Source: Mytilus edulis (taxonomy: Eukaryota > Mollusca > Bivalvia > Mytilida > Mytilidae). Taken from it: a stretch of DNA of 64,000 bases. How positions within the stretch are numbered: the stretch's first letter is position 1; every line of letters starts with the position of its first letter. Shown here in pieces: positions 11,766 to 24,329 of this stretch. The DNA lies in NCBI RefSeq assembly GCF_963676685.1, contig NC_092357.1, forward strand, positions 16,233,607 to 16,297,606, given 5' to 3'. The notes below the pieces were generated by a model. The model was not told the DNA's origin. It saw only the letters and a program-made list of their open reading frames with translations, and ran no database searches. The position numbers were made by a program, and so were the translations under genes.

Positions 11766-12679
11766 GCAATAAAAAATCATAATATCTAATGAAATTTGTA
11801 GATTTAGCTAACTAAGTCCTTATATTTGTATAAAGTAACATTCGTTTATAGTAGAAAGTTGTTTTAACGTTGAATAAGCTACAATTATAAATTGCTAGCC
11901 CGTCCCTCTATGTGATTACCAATGGATAACGCTGGTTCATTTGCCAATCATTCTATCATCAAGAGAAGATAATTTGTACGATTTTCGTTCATAGTCTTTT
12001 TCAAAACTGATGAAAGGTTCTTTATATTGGTATGTTATCATTTTAAACGTTTCAAATTTATGAAATTATATTGGTACATCAATGTTTCTGATACACCAAT
12101 AACAAAAACTGAAATATATTGAATTGATACATTTTGTAATTATTCAAAATTATATCAGAAACGTAAACTTAATTATAGAACAATGAACCTGTTAAGGGGG
12201 AGAATACTCGCATAACTTTTTTCGAATTGGCACATAATACAACGGAATGTCACTCTTGCATACAAATGGCACATCAATAGAATTAATTAACTGTGCAATC
12301 GTCCTCCACCTTCAATGATGATTCTAAATTATAAATATAACCAAAAGTTGTTAATCTATAGATAGTGAAGACTAATGAAAGCTAACCCACTGTTAAAATA
12401 TTTCTTTGCAATTTTTTAAAACTTCCTCAGAAAAATCCTCGAGCCACTTGACTTTCAAAGCTCAAAATTAACGTTTTTACACAATATTTGAAAAAAGTAG
12501 TTAAAGAGTGTTCGCTTTTCAAAGTGTAGGACGCAATAAAAATCGTATGCTTGCACTATCCTACCGAAATACGGATTTAATTAAGTCCTTCGTATATTTA
12601 TATCAAAACCGGTTTTAACCAAATCACAAGTACGTGTTAAGATCCGACTAAATACCTATTTCCCGATATGGTCAGGTAA

Positions 12680-12904
12680 AGTTGCTATCGATATCATATA
12701 TGAAACGGTAAATCCCTAACGGTTAACCAACTCGTGATGCCGTCCGTAAAATATACGAAGGGATGGTTGTGTCTGTTTAGTTTACGCACACAGGCACTTG
12801 TTTCAGAAAAAAAATCCTAAAGTCTCAGACAAAAATACTATATACCTTATTATAATAAGGTATATAGGATTTGTTTTTCTGAGACAAGTGCCTGTGTTTA
12901 CGCA
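12680..12904 (-). repeat. Penelope-like RT-end fragment, minus copy
   Basis: GTTAACCAACTCGTGATGCC and GTCCGTAAAATATACGAAGGG (12,721-12,764) are the reverse of the block at 945-1,000. The copy is interrupted just downstream by a 108-bp MITE. Confidence 0.55.
12789..12896. mobile_element. 108-bp MITE with 8-bp target duplication
   Basis: Begins CACAGGCACTTGTTTCAGAA and ends with its near-exact reverse complement (...CTGAGACAAGTGCCTGTG). The centre holds a 28-bp perfect palindrome around CCTTATTATAATAAGG. The 8-base TTTACGCA occurs in direct orientation on both sides (12,781-12,788 and 12,897-12,904). An 8-bp duplication is the hallmark of hAT-type insertion, so I read this as a tiny hAT-like MITE. 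The left arm carries about 20 extra bases not matched at right. Confidence 0.7.
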
Positions 12905-13404
12905 TCAATGTAAATATAACAGAATTTGACGAGACTGTCATCAACGTGAGAGGGTCAGCGCTATAAAACCAGGTTCAATCCACCATTTTCTACATTTGAA
13001 AATGCCTGTACCAAGTCAGGAATATGACACTTCTTGTCCATTCGTTTTTGATGCGTTTTTTGATTTGATTTTGCCATATGATTATGGACTTTCCGAATTG
13101 ATTTTCCTCTAAGTTCAGTATTTTTGTGATCTTACTCTTAACTTCACAATATGCATTGGAACTCTTGGTTGAATAGCATCATTGTGAGCAGCAATCGTAT
13201 ATCAAGGAACTCATGATATGAAATACAAGCCTATGAATTTTGTATCAAAAGGGAACTATATACTCCGTATTCAGGCGCTGCTGGAATGTTGCTACACAAA
13301 AATGGAAAGTTTACAAGTGTCTATTTAAAAAGAAGCCTTAATTATACTTCAAAAATCAGGCAAACTATTGCAAAGTAACTAGTTAGGGATAATGATTGGA
13401 ATGA
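12905..13404. other. Intergenic, no gene seen
   Basis: AT-rich with no open frame that looks like a protein. A weak trace of CGTATTCAGGCGCTGCTGGAATGTTGC (13,267-13,293) matches GCCATATGCTGGTGCCGCTGGGATGTTGCTG near 11,000, so another low-copy repeat is present in both places. Confidence 0.4.
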
Positions 13405-13570
13405 CTTAGATAATTGATTGATTGTGTGTTTAACACCACTTTCTGCAATAATGTGATATTTCGTGGCGGTCAGTCAATCACCGACATTTGGTAGGAAAAC
13501 TGATAATCCTAGTCAGGTAAGATTGGAGTCGAGCGCAACTGCCACGTTCGGAATTTGAATTGCTCTAAAT
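13405..13570 (+). repeat. SINE-like dispersed repeat
   Basis: Carries GATTGATTGTGTGTTTAACACC, TATTTCGTGGCGGTCAGT, GGTAGGAAAACTGATAATCC and GGAGTCGAGCGCAACTGCC. I associate this word order with a very common bivalve SINE-like repeat whose end has a tRNA-like B box. That is recalled, not searched. The copy is shortened in the middle. Confidence 0.5.
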
Positions 13571-15115
13571 CAATTTCCAACTTTCATGTTGTCTCCCATG
13601 AGATCTCAATTTTTTCTTGTACAATTTTAAAGTCGAAATAAGGGACGAATCTATACTTTACTGTACAAGAAAATAGAATAGTTTTAATGTAATGTAATCC
13701 TAGCGGATGATGAAGATGTGAAAGAATGTCATCAAAGCTTAAAGTGGGCGATCTGGAATTAGAAGACAATGCTAATGTTTCGCCCATGACTACGTCTGTG
13801 GCGTAAAGTGGTATTAAATAAGCTCATTTCATTCACATGACTGCAGACTGGACATTTTCTACTTATTTTATGTTATGATTGCAACCATATGGCATTGCAG
13901 TACTTAGTTCCCTGGTCCAAATATTTTCTATATCTTTACGGAAAGGATCGAGTTCTAAGTATAAGGCTATTGGTATACTGATAACTTAATTCGATGATGC
14001 GTACTTTAAAGATAAAGAAAGATCATGGTCCGGTTGAATAAAATGATTATAAAGAACCATGTGGATCTTTATATCAGACTGGTGTTAATTCATCCTTTTA
14101 CGCAAAGTTTGTCCACACAAAGTACATTCAATTCCATACACGACAGGTTAAAAAAATAGGTTGATAAGTTCAATGTATATTTGTTTACCGCGTTTTGTTG
14201 AATTATATCACATACTACGTATATATTGAAGTTTAAACTCGCTCGACTTTAATAAAAGGGCACCTACAAAAAAAACATTGAATGACAGATCTTTTTCAAG
14301 GCGAGACATTATACAAATTACTTGTGCATTCTTTGTTCCATAATCAAAGTATGATCACAAGGGTTAAATTCTGATCACAAAGGCGTAGTAAATATTATAT
14401 AGGTCATTCAAAATATGGTATTTAAACACATCTATGGTTTATAATAAGTAGTTAAAAATATTTGATCATCAACTTCAATCAATTCCAATTATCGATACAC
14501 GGTATGACGGCTACGTGTTTGTTAAACAAACAGGGGGGAGACACAATCATAAAAAAATAAGATTTTTTTCAATAATTGGTTTCAAATGGCTTGGATTACA
14601 CCTTATATTACCCTGTTTTAGTCCGTAGAAATAGATACAGCGCAATACAGAAGAGGGATCTCTCAAGGTTTTAACAGATTTTTTACACCTCATGCAATTC
14701 TACACACTTAGCAAAAGAAAGAAAAAAAGGATAAAAAAACACCTCCTATCCCTCTACCAGAATGCTAGACGCGATCGTCCCCTCTGGATTAAGAATTAAG
14801 TATCCACCCTAGCGAATAGTCGCAGTGATATTGTTGGCTTTTTTTTAAACTACATTTAGCCTTTTTTATTGGGAAAATATGCGTTATTTTCATCAAATTG
14901 GGAAATTTAGAATGAACCATGAATATTACTGAAACTTCAAATTACAGACCATCTTTCAAGAGTCAAGCTTTGATATAAGACCCCGTTTTGCCAGTGATGA
15001 TACATAAATACGGTATATTAGGTAAAACCAACACTTTACGGAAGAAGCTTTTAAAGGAAAATATAACCAAATAAATATGCAATGTCGTTGTTTTTCATTA
15101 ATTTAGAGTGAGTAA
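13571..15115. other. Intergenic, no gene seen
   Basis: AT-rich. The short open frames here (for example minus 13,584-13,787) show no family features. No repeat structure stood out. Confidence 0.4.
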
Positions 15116-15119
15116 TTTT

Positions 15120-15245
15120 TTTTAACCACTATACAGAAAACTGAAGACTGAGCAATATGACCCTAACAAAACCCAGGGATTATTTCTTGTGCTTGGGTTC
15201 GGAACCAACTCCTCATCCACATGTATCACTTGTCGTGTTGGGCTA
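15120..15245 (-). repeat. Penelope-like family 3' repeat, minus copy
   Basis: ACTGAAGACTGAGCAATATG, ACCCTAACAAAACCCAGGG, and CACTTGTCGTGTTGG are the reverse of the 1,120-1,230 block. A plus-strand open frame starting at 15,157 is read through this repeat and is not a gene. Confidence 0.55.
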
Positions 15246-15249
15246 TCTA

Positions 15250-16250
15250 GATTTGGATAGGTCTATTATATATACGTTCCAGGATAGCGAGTATTTTTTG
15301 TTGAAGTCAGAAGATCTACTAAATGTACTGTCTAAACAAAAATACAATAATTACTTACTGGCTATAAACAAGGAATTATAATACATACTGTGCAATCGGC
15401 TTGAAATGTGTAAATAATTTTAATTTACATTGAAAACAGAATAAAGGAGATAAACATATTACTTACCTTGATACAATGATACTAAGCAATGATACTTTCT
15501 AAGGGCTTGTATCCATTTAAAACTCTGTCCAGTGGTGTGACCTGAATACTTTGGAATTTACATTTAATTACGTATGCATTATATTTAGCCTTTTGTTTAT
15601 AGCTAACTATATTTAGCAACGACTTTTTGAAAATGTTTTAGTTGTGCTGAGATGACATATCACGACATTTTTGTCATGTGTCAATATTTTTAAATATACA
15701 ATACATCATTGCTCTACTCAAAGCGATCGAAACCGAAACTAAAATCAATATTTCAGTCATATAATTCTTGTTTTATCATCCATATAAGTAATTTAAAATA
15801 TACTGAAGATACCTCATTTCCTTGTTGATTTAACACGTGTTTTTAAACGTGTTCAATTTATGTAAGAACATTTTTAAAGGTATCATTATTCCATTCTTAC
15901 GAACTCATATGTTGACATTCATGAAAAATTGTAAATTTACTGATTACATTATATTTTTCTTTATTAGAGGCTAAACGATTTATTAAATTCCAAGTATACA
16001 TTTCCTTAGCAAGATTCTCTTTTTTTCTAAATTATTTAGTCTTTGAATTTGGATGCAATGTTTGGTTTTCTCTGGTTTTCCATGAACAGTTGTCATGTTA
16101 TTTTTCGGGCTTTCCTTTCGGAAATGAACAATATCTTAAATAGAATTTACTACATTGAATACAATGTCTATACTTCTCCTACAAAATGTGTTTGGTCGAA
16201 TATTCATACGATAAACTTCATTTCCCATTGATTTTAGTACGTTCATTTTT
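15250..16250. other. Intergenic, no gene seen
   Basis: AT-rich with no supported gene or clear repeat. Confidence 0.4.
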
Positions 16251-19200
16251 GTCGAGCCTTCGACTTTAGTCGAAAAAGCGAGACTAAGCGATCCTACATT
16301 CCGTCGTCGTCGGCGTCGTCGGCGGCGTCAACAAATATTCACTCTGTGGTTAAAGTTTTTGAAATTTTAATAACTTTCTTAAACTATACTGGATTTCTTC
16401 CAAACTTTGACAGAAGCTTGTTTATGATCATAAGATAGTATCCAGAAGTAAGTTTTGTAAAAATAAAATTCCATTTTTTCCGTATTTTACTATAAATGGA
16501 CTTAGTTTTTTCTGCGGGGAAACAAAACATTCACTCTGTGGTTAAAGTTTTTAGAATTTTAATAACTTTCTTAAACTATCCTGGGTTTGTACCAAACTTG
16601 GACAGAAGCTTGTTTATGATCATAAGATAATATCCAGAAGTAAATTTTGTAAAAATAAAATTCCATTTTTTCCGTATTTTACTTATAAATGGACTTATTT
16701 TTTTCTGCGGGAAAACATTTCATTCACTCTGTGGTTAAAGTTTTTAGAATTTTAATAACTTTCTTAAACTATCCTGGGTTTGTACCAAACTTGGAAAGAA
16801 GCTTGTTTATGATCATAAGATAGTATCCAGAAGTAAGTTTTGTAAAAATAAAATTCCATTTTTTCCGTATTTTACTATAAATGGACTTAGTTTTTTCTGC
16901 GGGGAAACAAAACATTCACTCTGTGGTTAAAGTTTTTAGAATTTTAATAACTTTCTTAAACTATCCTGGGTTTGTACCAAACTTGGACAGAAGCTTGTTT
17001 ATGATCATAAGATAATATCCAGAAGTAAATTTTGTAAAAATAAAATTCCATTTTTTCCGTATTTTACTTATAAATGGACTTATTTTTTTCTGCGGGAAAA
17101 CATTTCATTCACTCTGTGGTTAAAGTTTTTAGAATTTTAATAACTTTCTTAAACTATCCTGGGTTTGTACCAAACTTGGACAGAAGCTTGTTTGTGATCA
17201 TAAGATAGTATCCAGAAGTAAATTTTGTAAATAAATAAATCCATTTTTTCCATATTTTACTTTTAAATGGACTTAGTTTTTCTGCGGGGAAACAAAACAT
17301 TCACTCTGTGGTTAAAGTTTTTAGAATTTAAATAACTTTCTCCAACTAACCTGGGTTTGTACCAAACTTGGAAAGAAGCTTGTTTATGATCATAAGATAG
17401 TATCCAGAAGTAAGTTTTGTAAAAATAAAATTCCATTTTTTCCGTATTTTACTATAAATGGACTTAGTTTTTTCTGCGGGGAAACAAAACATTCACTCTG
17501 TGGTTAAAGTTTTTAGAATTTTAATAACTTTCTTAAACTATCCTGGGTTTGTACCAAACTTGGACAGAAGCTTGTTTATGATCATAAGATAATATCCAGA
17601 AGTAAATTTTGTAAAAATAAAATTCCATTTTTTCCGTATTTTACTTATAAATGGACTTATTTTTTTCTGCGGGAAAACATTTCATTCACTCTGTGGTTAA
17701 AGTTTTTAGAATTTTAATAACTTTCTTAAACTATCCTGGGTTTGTACCAAACTTGGAAAGAAGCTTGTTTATGATCATAAGATAGTATCCAGAAGTAAGT
17801 TTTGTAAAAATAAAATTCCATTTTTTCCGTATTTTACTATAAATGGACTTAGTTTTTTCTGCGGGGAAACAAAACATTCACTCTGTGGTTAAAGTTTTTA
17901 GAATTTAAATAACTTTCTCCAACTAACCTGGGTTTGTACCAAACTTGGAAAGAAGCTTGTTTATGATCATAAGATAGTATCCAGAAGTAAGTTTTGTAAA
18001 AATAAAATTCCATTTTTTCCGTATTTTACTATAAATGGACTTAGTTTTTTCTGCGGGGAAACAAAACATTCACTCTGTGGTTAAAGTTTTTAGAATTTTA
18101 ATAACTTTCTTAAACTATCCTGGGTTTGTACCAAACTTGGACAGAAGCTTGTTTATGATCATAAGATAATATCCAGAAGTAAATTTTGTAAAAATAAAAT
18201 TCCATTTTTTCCGTATTTTACTTATAAATGGACTTATTTTTTTCTGCGGGAAAACATTTCATTCACTCTGTGGTTAAAGTTTTTAGAATTTTAATAACTT
18301 TCTTAAACTATCCTGGGTTTGTACCAAACTTGGACAGAAGCTTGTTTGTGATCATAAGATAGTATCCAGAAGTAAATTTTGTAAATAAATAAATCCATTT
18401 TTTCCATATTTTACTTTTAAATGGACTTAGTTTTTCTGCGGGGAAACAAAACATTCACTCTGTGGTTAAAGTTTTTAGAATTTAAATAACTTTCTCCAAC
18501 TAACCTGGGTTTGTACCAAACTTGGAAAGAAGCTTGTTTATGATCATAAGATAGTATCCAGAAGTAAGTTTTGTAAAAATAAAATTCCATTTTTTCCGTA
18601 TTTTACTATAAATGGACTTAGTTTTTTCTGCGGGGAAACAAAACATTCACTCTGTGGTTAAAGTTTTTAGAATTTTAATAACTTTCTTAAACTATCCTGG
18701 GTTTGTACCAAACTCGGACAGAAGCTTGTTTATGATCATAAGATAATATCCAGAAGTAAATTTTGTAAAAATAAAATTCCATTTTTTCCGTATTTTACTT
18801 ATAAATGGACTTATTTTTTTCTGCGGGAAAACATTTCATTCACTCTGTGGTTAAAGTTTTTAGAATTTTAATAACTTTCTTAAACTATCCTGGGTTTGTA
18901 CCAAACTTGGACAGAAGCTTGTTTGTGATCATAAGATAGTATCCAGAAGTAAATTTTGTAAATAAATAAATCCATTTTTTCCATATTTTACTTTTAAATG
19001 GACTTAGTTTTTCTACGGGGAACCATTACATTCACTCTGTGGTTAAAGTTTTTAAAATTTTAATAACTTTCTTAAACTATCCTGGGTTTGTACCAAACTT
19101 GGACAGAAGCTTATTTATGATCACAAGATTGCATCCAGAAGTAAAGTTTGTAAAAAGATTACTCTGTTTTTTCTGTAATTTACTTTTAAATGGACTTAGA

Positions 19201-19330
19201 TTTTCTTGCAATCATAAAATAGTAACAAGAGGAATATTTTTATTGATTTTTTTTCCTCATTGTTGTTGAGCCTGCAATTGACAGCAAAAATAGGCGAGAC
19301 ACTGGGTTCCGCGGAACCCTTACAAATTTT
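16251..19330. mobile_element. Non-autonomous element with central satellite (Helitron/Pearl-like)
   Basis: The left end has GTCGAGCCTTCGACTTTAGT with a 6-bp hairpin (TTCGAC-TTTA-GTCGAA, 16,259-16,274), then a CGT/CGG-rich stretch (16,301-16,329), then the tandem array. The right end has GAGCCTGCAATTGACAGC, GGCGAGACACT, then the perfect 16-bp palindrome GGGTTCCGCGGAACCC (19,304-19,319). Both ends share the GAGCCT...GCGAGAC words. Bivalve Pearl and Helitron/Helentron-like elements are known to carry internal tandem repeats and a 3' hairpin; the assignment is by analogy. It has no protein-coding capacity. Confidence 0.6.
16337..19215. repeat. 192-193 bp tandem array, 15 units, higher-order
   Basis: ATTCACTCTGTGGTTAAAGT begins units at 16,337, 16,529, 16,722, 16,914, 17,107, 17,299, 17,491, 17,684, 17,876, 18,068, 18,261, 18,453, 18,645, 18,838 and 19,030. 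Unit variants differ at the junction (CGGGGAAACAAAAC versus CGGGAAAACATTTC), in TTCTTAAACTATCC versus TTCTCCAACTAACC, and in a GTAAATAAATAAATCC form. The TTCTCCAACTAACC variant recurs at 17,299, 17,876 and 18,453, that is every three units (577 bp), so the array has grown by multi-unit duplication. The first and last units are the most diverged. Open frames here are repeat read-through. Confidence 0.95.
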
Positions 19331-20338
19331 TAATGATTTTTTCCATATCACATAAAAAGCAAATTATTATTGACGGATTTTCCATATCAAGCGTATTTAC
19401 AAAATGTATTAACGGTTATAACCTTAAAATTGTTTGCTTTCATTTCTTAAAGGCATTTTTTTTTCATTTAGCCATGAATAAGTTCATGGGTTCTACATGT
19501 ATATAATCACTATCAGTTCAGTGAACATATATAACTTCTGAAAATACATGGACTTAAAAAGGTTCCTGGTTTTACAAATGCACTTCAGCATATATACCCA
19601 TTATAAAACCATTATGTATGACTGTACGTTCAATTCGCCATATATAATATAGTCAGTATTGTGTAGTTAAACATACGATGAAACCTCCAGTTCGGTAGGT
19701 CCTAGTTGGAGGAAAGTATACTTATATAATTCTAAAATAATTTGCATATTTATAAATACTTGAATGTGATTGGTCTATTCGGATTGTTCTTTTTGGTTTA
19801 CACTTCGATAAACCAGGTTTCCGAAACTACTTTCGTAACCTTCACTGTGATCAATTCATGCGCGATACACATGTATGCATGTATCACGGGATTTTTAGCA
19901 AATTGAGATTAAAAAACAAATGAATAACCGTTGTTACTATCCCAATGCATTACAAAACAAAAAATAAATTTCAGGTAGGTGCTATTTCATTTTACATTTT
20001 GTGACAATTATCGAACATTTATGGATTTTATAAAGTCAATACGACGGCCAAATAATTAGTTACAACCTTTCAATTGTGCATTTGATGGTTGATATATAGT
20101 ACCCATTTGTCAATGCAAAACGTGGAATGTTATTTAAAAATTTCCAATAATTGGCTTAAGAATTATAAGGATTAAACACTTTTCTCTAGAGGTTATTCGT
20201 ATGTCAGTCTTTTAAAAAAATGTACATTTTTTGGTTATTGTCTTTGGTCTGTTTAATTTGTAAGTTTGGCATAATTTTTCAATTAAACATCAAGAGTTTA
20301 CACATTGGTTTATTCCCGATTGTCCAACTTTTTAAAAT
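19331..20338. other. Intergenic, no gene seen
   Basis: AT-rich with no supported gene. Confidence 0.4.
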
Positions 20339-21207
20339 TTTTCGAAAGTATCATAAGATATGTCATAAGATATATCTTAGGACATAGTTTATGATCATCT
20401 TATGACTATCATATGATATGTCATAGGATGTAAATCAAAGACGTCTTAAAAGAGTCATTGCTATGATGCTCTTATGACTGTCATAAGTAACATTATTGTA
20501 AATAATGATTAAAAAGTGATAAATATAAAAATGAAAATGAAAAGTTTGAACATATTAATTATTACCATTCTTAATATTTACGAATATTTGTGATTTTTTT
20601 CGTTATAATGAACATGAAATTTTATACAAAAAGGATCATAATATGAGTGGATAACTTGTTTAAAGGTTGTAATATATTATGATAAATCTTGAACTTCGCT
20701 TTGAATTTCGTGTATTATCATACATGCATTGTTATTTAACTGTGAATACTTTTAAGATTCGGTACATCGAGTACCCGCTTAACGAAATGCCCGTGCACAT
20801 CACTAATATAGTACTATTAAATATACAAGGAACGAAATAATATGTATATTTATTATACAAAACCATGAGTAAGAAAAGAATTCAATATTGTATGTCGCAG
20901 GCAGTAGATTCAAGTTTTAATTTACGTAGTTGACTAAGAAAAATCAAATCTTTACTGATTGGCTACTGAGAAACACAACATATATTTTTTTATTGCAATT
21001 AACATGAAATTATACATGAAAAGTAATTGAATTTTTAGTTGACAATCATAAGACCATCATAAGTCATGTCGCGAGGGGTCTTAAGTTTACGACAAATGTT
21101 ATGACAAATCGTAACTTGGGACACTTTCGAAAACATATCTTATGACTATGACATGTACTAAGACCATCATAAGACATGTCTTAGTCATAAGATACTTTCG
21201 AAAACCA
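20339..21207. mobile_element. Candidate DNA element with inverted ends rich in CATAAGA
   Basis: The left end TTTTCGAAAGTATCATAAG and the right end CATAAGATACTTTCGAAAA are inverted copies. Both subterminal regions are packed with CATAAGA/TCTTATG words (left to about 20,480, right from about 21,045). The interior is AT-rich and non-coding. The layout fits a non-autonomous DNA transposon of about 870 bp; I see no clear target duplication. Confidence 0.45.
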
Positions 21208-22465
21208 GGCCCCTGATTGTCCGACATGAAAAGTTCTGATTGTCCCACATTATTTTATGTAGTAAAATGTTCTTAGATAAACAAGGTAACTGTTGTTTGT
21301 TCTGCTAAATAAACAAGAATTAATTATTGCACATTTGATAGACAAATAGACAAGACAAATACTTTATTAGAGTCTCACCTCAAAATTGACATACATTTGT
21401 ACATTTATAAAATTACAGTAATATTTAAAACAACATGAGCCACTCTAAAAAGAGTTATGAGAAACTATAAAATTTCTACAAAACACATTATTATCTACAA
21501 TTATATAAAATACCTTTTCTTTTTAATAATACATCATAGCAGATTTTGGCTAAAAAGTAACACATATTTTCATCAGTGAATAAGAATTTGAATTTATCAT
21601 CATCAGACAAATTAACAAAATCACAATTAAAAGAGCTAAGCATGTCTAAATAAAATAGCTCGTAAATCTGCATATACTGGGCAGTTACTTGATATTAATT
21701 TTATAAAAGTATAAAAAAAAATGTTTTAAATCATTCGATTGATACACTTTTGATTAAAAAAATATAATATTTCTGATTTATGAAATAGATCTTTTAAGGT
21801 CTTGAATTATACTTTTTTTCTGAACCTGATTTTTTTCTGAACCTGGTTTATATATGACTCTAGAAAAATAATTGGTGACGAAAATCATATGGTGGTGCAC
21901 TTATTTTTGCTACAGCTATTTGAAAGTACCCAATTCTGATGATTTTCTCAGTTTTCATCAAATGTTATCCATTTTTTAGCTATTATCATGAAAAAAATCA
22001 CAGTTTTACAATTAAACTTTTTTTTTCTTCATACTTTCAATAAAGATAGAGTGGACCAATCTGAATACATCTAACTTTAAAAAAAATAGAAGTAGGTGTT
22101 AATACAAGAAAGTTTTATAAAATTTTATTGCTTTTTTGTGTCAAATTAACCATTCTGTCAATTTGTCAATTTTGGAATTTTCTCTTTTTTTAGAACACAA
22201 ATCTTATTATTTCAACTTTTATGTTATAATTGATTGAAAAAATACATATTTGAGAAATTTGAAAGATTTTTTTTTATATTGGATGCACATGCTACTGGTA
22301 AAATCATTTCTTGTACCCCCATCTATTTTCTCTAAATTTGCTGCTGTCTAAATTTTTTCCAGATCAGCCTTTCCAAGAATCACTATGAAAGGTTGTTTTT
22401 CCAATTTTCTTATTGTTTTTGCAGTCAACAGGACTCTTCATCAATTATAAAGAAGAGCCAGACTT
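21208..22465. other. Intergenic, no gene seen
   Basis: AT-rich with poly(T) runs. A minus-strand open frame at 21,491-21,673 has no recognisable family features. Confidence 0.4.
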
Positions 22466-22469
22466 CCAT

Positions 22470-22640
22470 AAGAAATAAGAAGATGTGGTATGATTGTCAA
22501 TGAGACAACTCTCCCAAAGAGACCAAATGACTCAGAAATTAACAACTATAGGTCACCTTACGGCCTTCAACAAAAAGCAAATCCCATACCACATAGCTAC
22601 AAAAGGCCCCAAAATGACTAATGTAAAACGTGAAAACTTA
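22470..22640 (-). repeat. Dispersed repeat, block 2 of the Penelope-like 3' repeat
   Basis: AAGAAGATGTGGTATGATTG, ATTAACAACTATAGGTCACC and ACAAAAGGCCCCAAAATGAC are the reverse of the block at 1,370-1,520. The same block occurs at 47,605-47,715 and, shortened and in the opposite sense, at 54,640-54,685. Confidence 0.7.
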
Positions 22641-24182
22641 TGGCATAATTCATGTACAAAATAATGAACGAAAAACAAACAAACGACAACCACTGACTTA
22701 CAGGCTCCTGGCTTGGAACATCACCACAACAAATACAATAAGTACAGATCTGAGAGTACTCGCAGTACTGACTGCTAGTTATAAGCCAATAAAAAATAAT
22801 TTTAAAAAATATGCATCTTAGACTAAAAAAAATTTTTTTTTAAAAAAAGACTTCATATTATATTATATGATACTTCAATTGTACCTACTATGAGCAAAAT
22901 GATATATGTAAATATCATTATTTGTTCTTATTTTGTTCATATTTTATAAGTTACATTGATTAGTAACCTTTGATTAACTGCAACACGCTATAAAAACAAA
23001 TTAATCATTATAAAAACAGTTCCCAATTGTCCCAAATTTAAACTTCCCAATTGTCCCACTAACATATTCCCGATTGTCCCACAAAATTTCATTACCTTTT
23101 TACCTGTAATTTCAAAAAGTGGGACAATCGGGAAGACACCTGCAAGATAGTACTTGCAAATATTAGTGTGCAAAACATTTCATTTTTTTTTATTCGTTGA
23201 AGTATGAAAATTCGCTAATTTCTATGCGTTCATTTTTGATAATTAACATTTTCATTCAAATTATCTGTACATAAAACTGCATTTAAAGGTACACAGAATG
23301 ATTTTTTTTTCATTAAGTAACATCATAATTGAAAATAAATAATTTTCCATATTTCAAATCATGAAAACTCTTATTCCACAGTCACTGGACCAGTGGAATG
23401 TCTGTTCATGAATATTTGTCCTTCCTGTTTCTAATTATTTGTTTACAGAATAAAACTAGTTTCTCTCTCCAATAACGGCGTTTTTTTAAGGTGACGTCGT
23501 AGGCGTGGATACAGGACGTAACGACATGGTGATTTTTTTTATATGGAAAGATTGTGGTCACCAGAATGAAAAGATCGGTAGGTATTGATGTATGCGTACC
23601 TTTTTATAATGTCTTTAATTTTATCAGTTGATAGATAATTTTTAATTGCATAAGACTATAGCTAATTATACTGCACTCGTTCTATTTGAGCAGTCAAAAT
23701 GTGTTGACCGTATATTTCTATGTCATATACAGTCACTGACCTGATATCACTTTTCCTCATGAATATTTAAATAGAAATTGTCGAAATAATATTTAATTAT
23801 GCATACGACGGTACGACCTCTTCAACCTGCTCTTGTTTCCAATGTAAACAACGATGAGTTGAACGACTCAAACTTGTTTCTTTTACAATTTTTGGGAAAA
23901 CATATTTCACTTATTAATATTTTTTGTTTACAACCTATAAATCATTATGTTTTATGTTTATTGTTGATATTTTAGTCTGTAAACAAACGAATTCGTTCAC
24001 CATTGATTGCGGTTTTCAACAGGTCACGAATGATGTACATTTCATCGTGTTGTATATTTCTCTGCCTGTGTGACATGAGGCCTTTTTAAAGGGGGATTTT
24101 TCCAAATATTTAAATCAAATAAATAACATTAACACACAAAACAACAATTGCAAATGTTTTTTTAGATTGCAGTATAAAGACA
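22641..24182. other. Intergenic, no gene seen; repeated ATTGTCCCAC words
   Basis: No gene seen. Between 23,020 and 23,133 the word CCCGATTGTCCCAC or CCCAATTGTCCC occurs three times direct and once inverted (GTGGGACAATCGGG). Confidence 0.4.
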
Positions 24183-24320
24183 ATAATAGTGCATTGACTT
24201 GACATATCAACGATATAAGAATTCGGCACGAAAAGGGGAATTGCTCGGCACAGCCTCGCATTTCCCCGTTTCTAAGCCTCATCCTTATATCGTTGATATG
24301 TCAATTCAATGCACTATTAT
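24183..24320. repeat. Inverted repeat, 37-bp arms (hairpin 1)
   Basis: Arms at 24,183-24,219 and 24,284-24,320 match in reverse complement with one mismatch (word TGACATATCAACGATATAAG). The 64-base loop is relatively GC-rich, with CTCGGCACAGCC. Confidence 0.85.
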
Positions 24321-24329
24321 CAGATTATT

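Noticed and set aside
19039..19269. Protein encoded by the last unit of the 192-bp array
   Set aside because: The other units have stops in this frame; only the diverged last unit is open.
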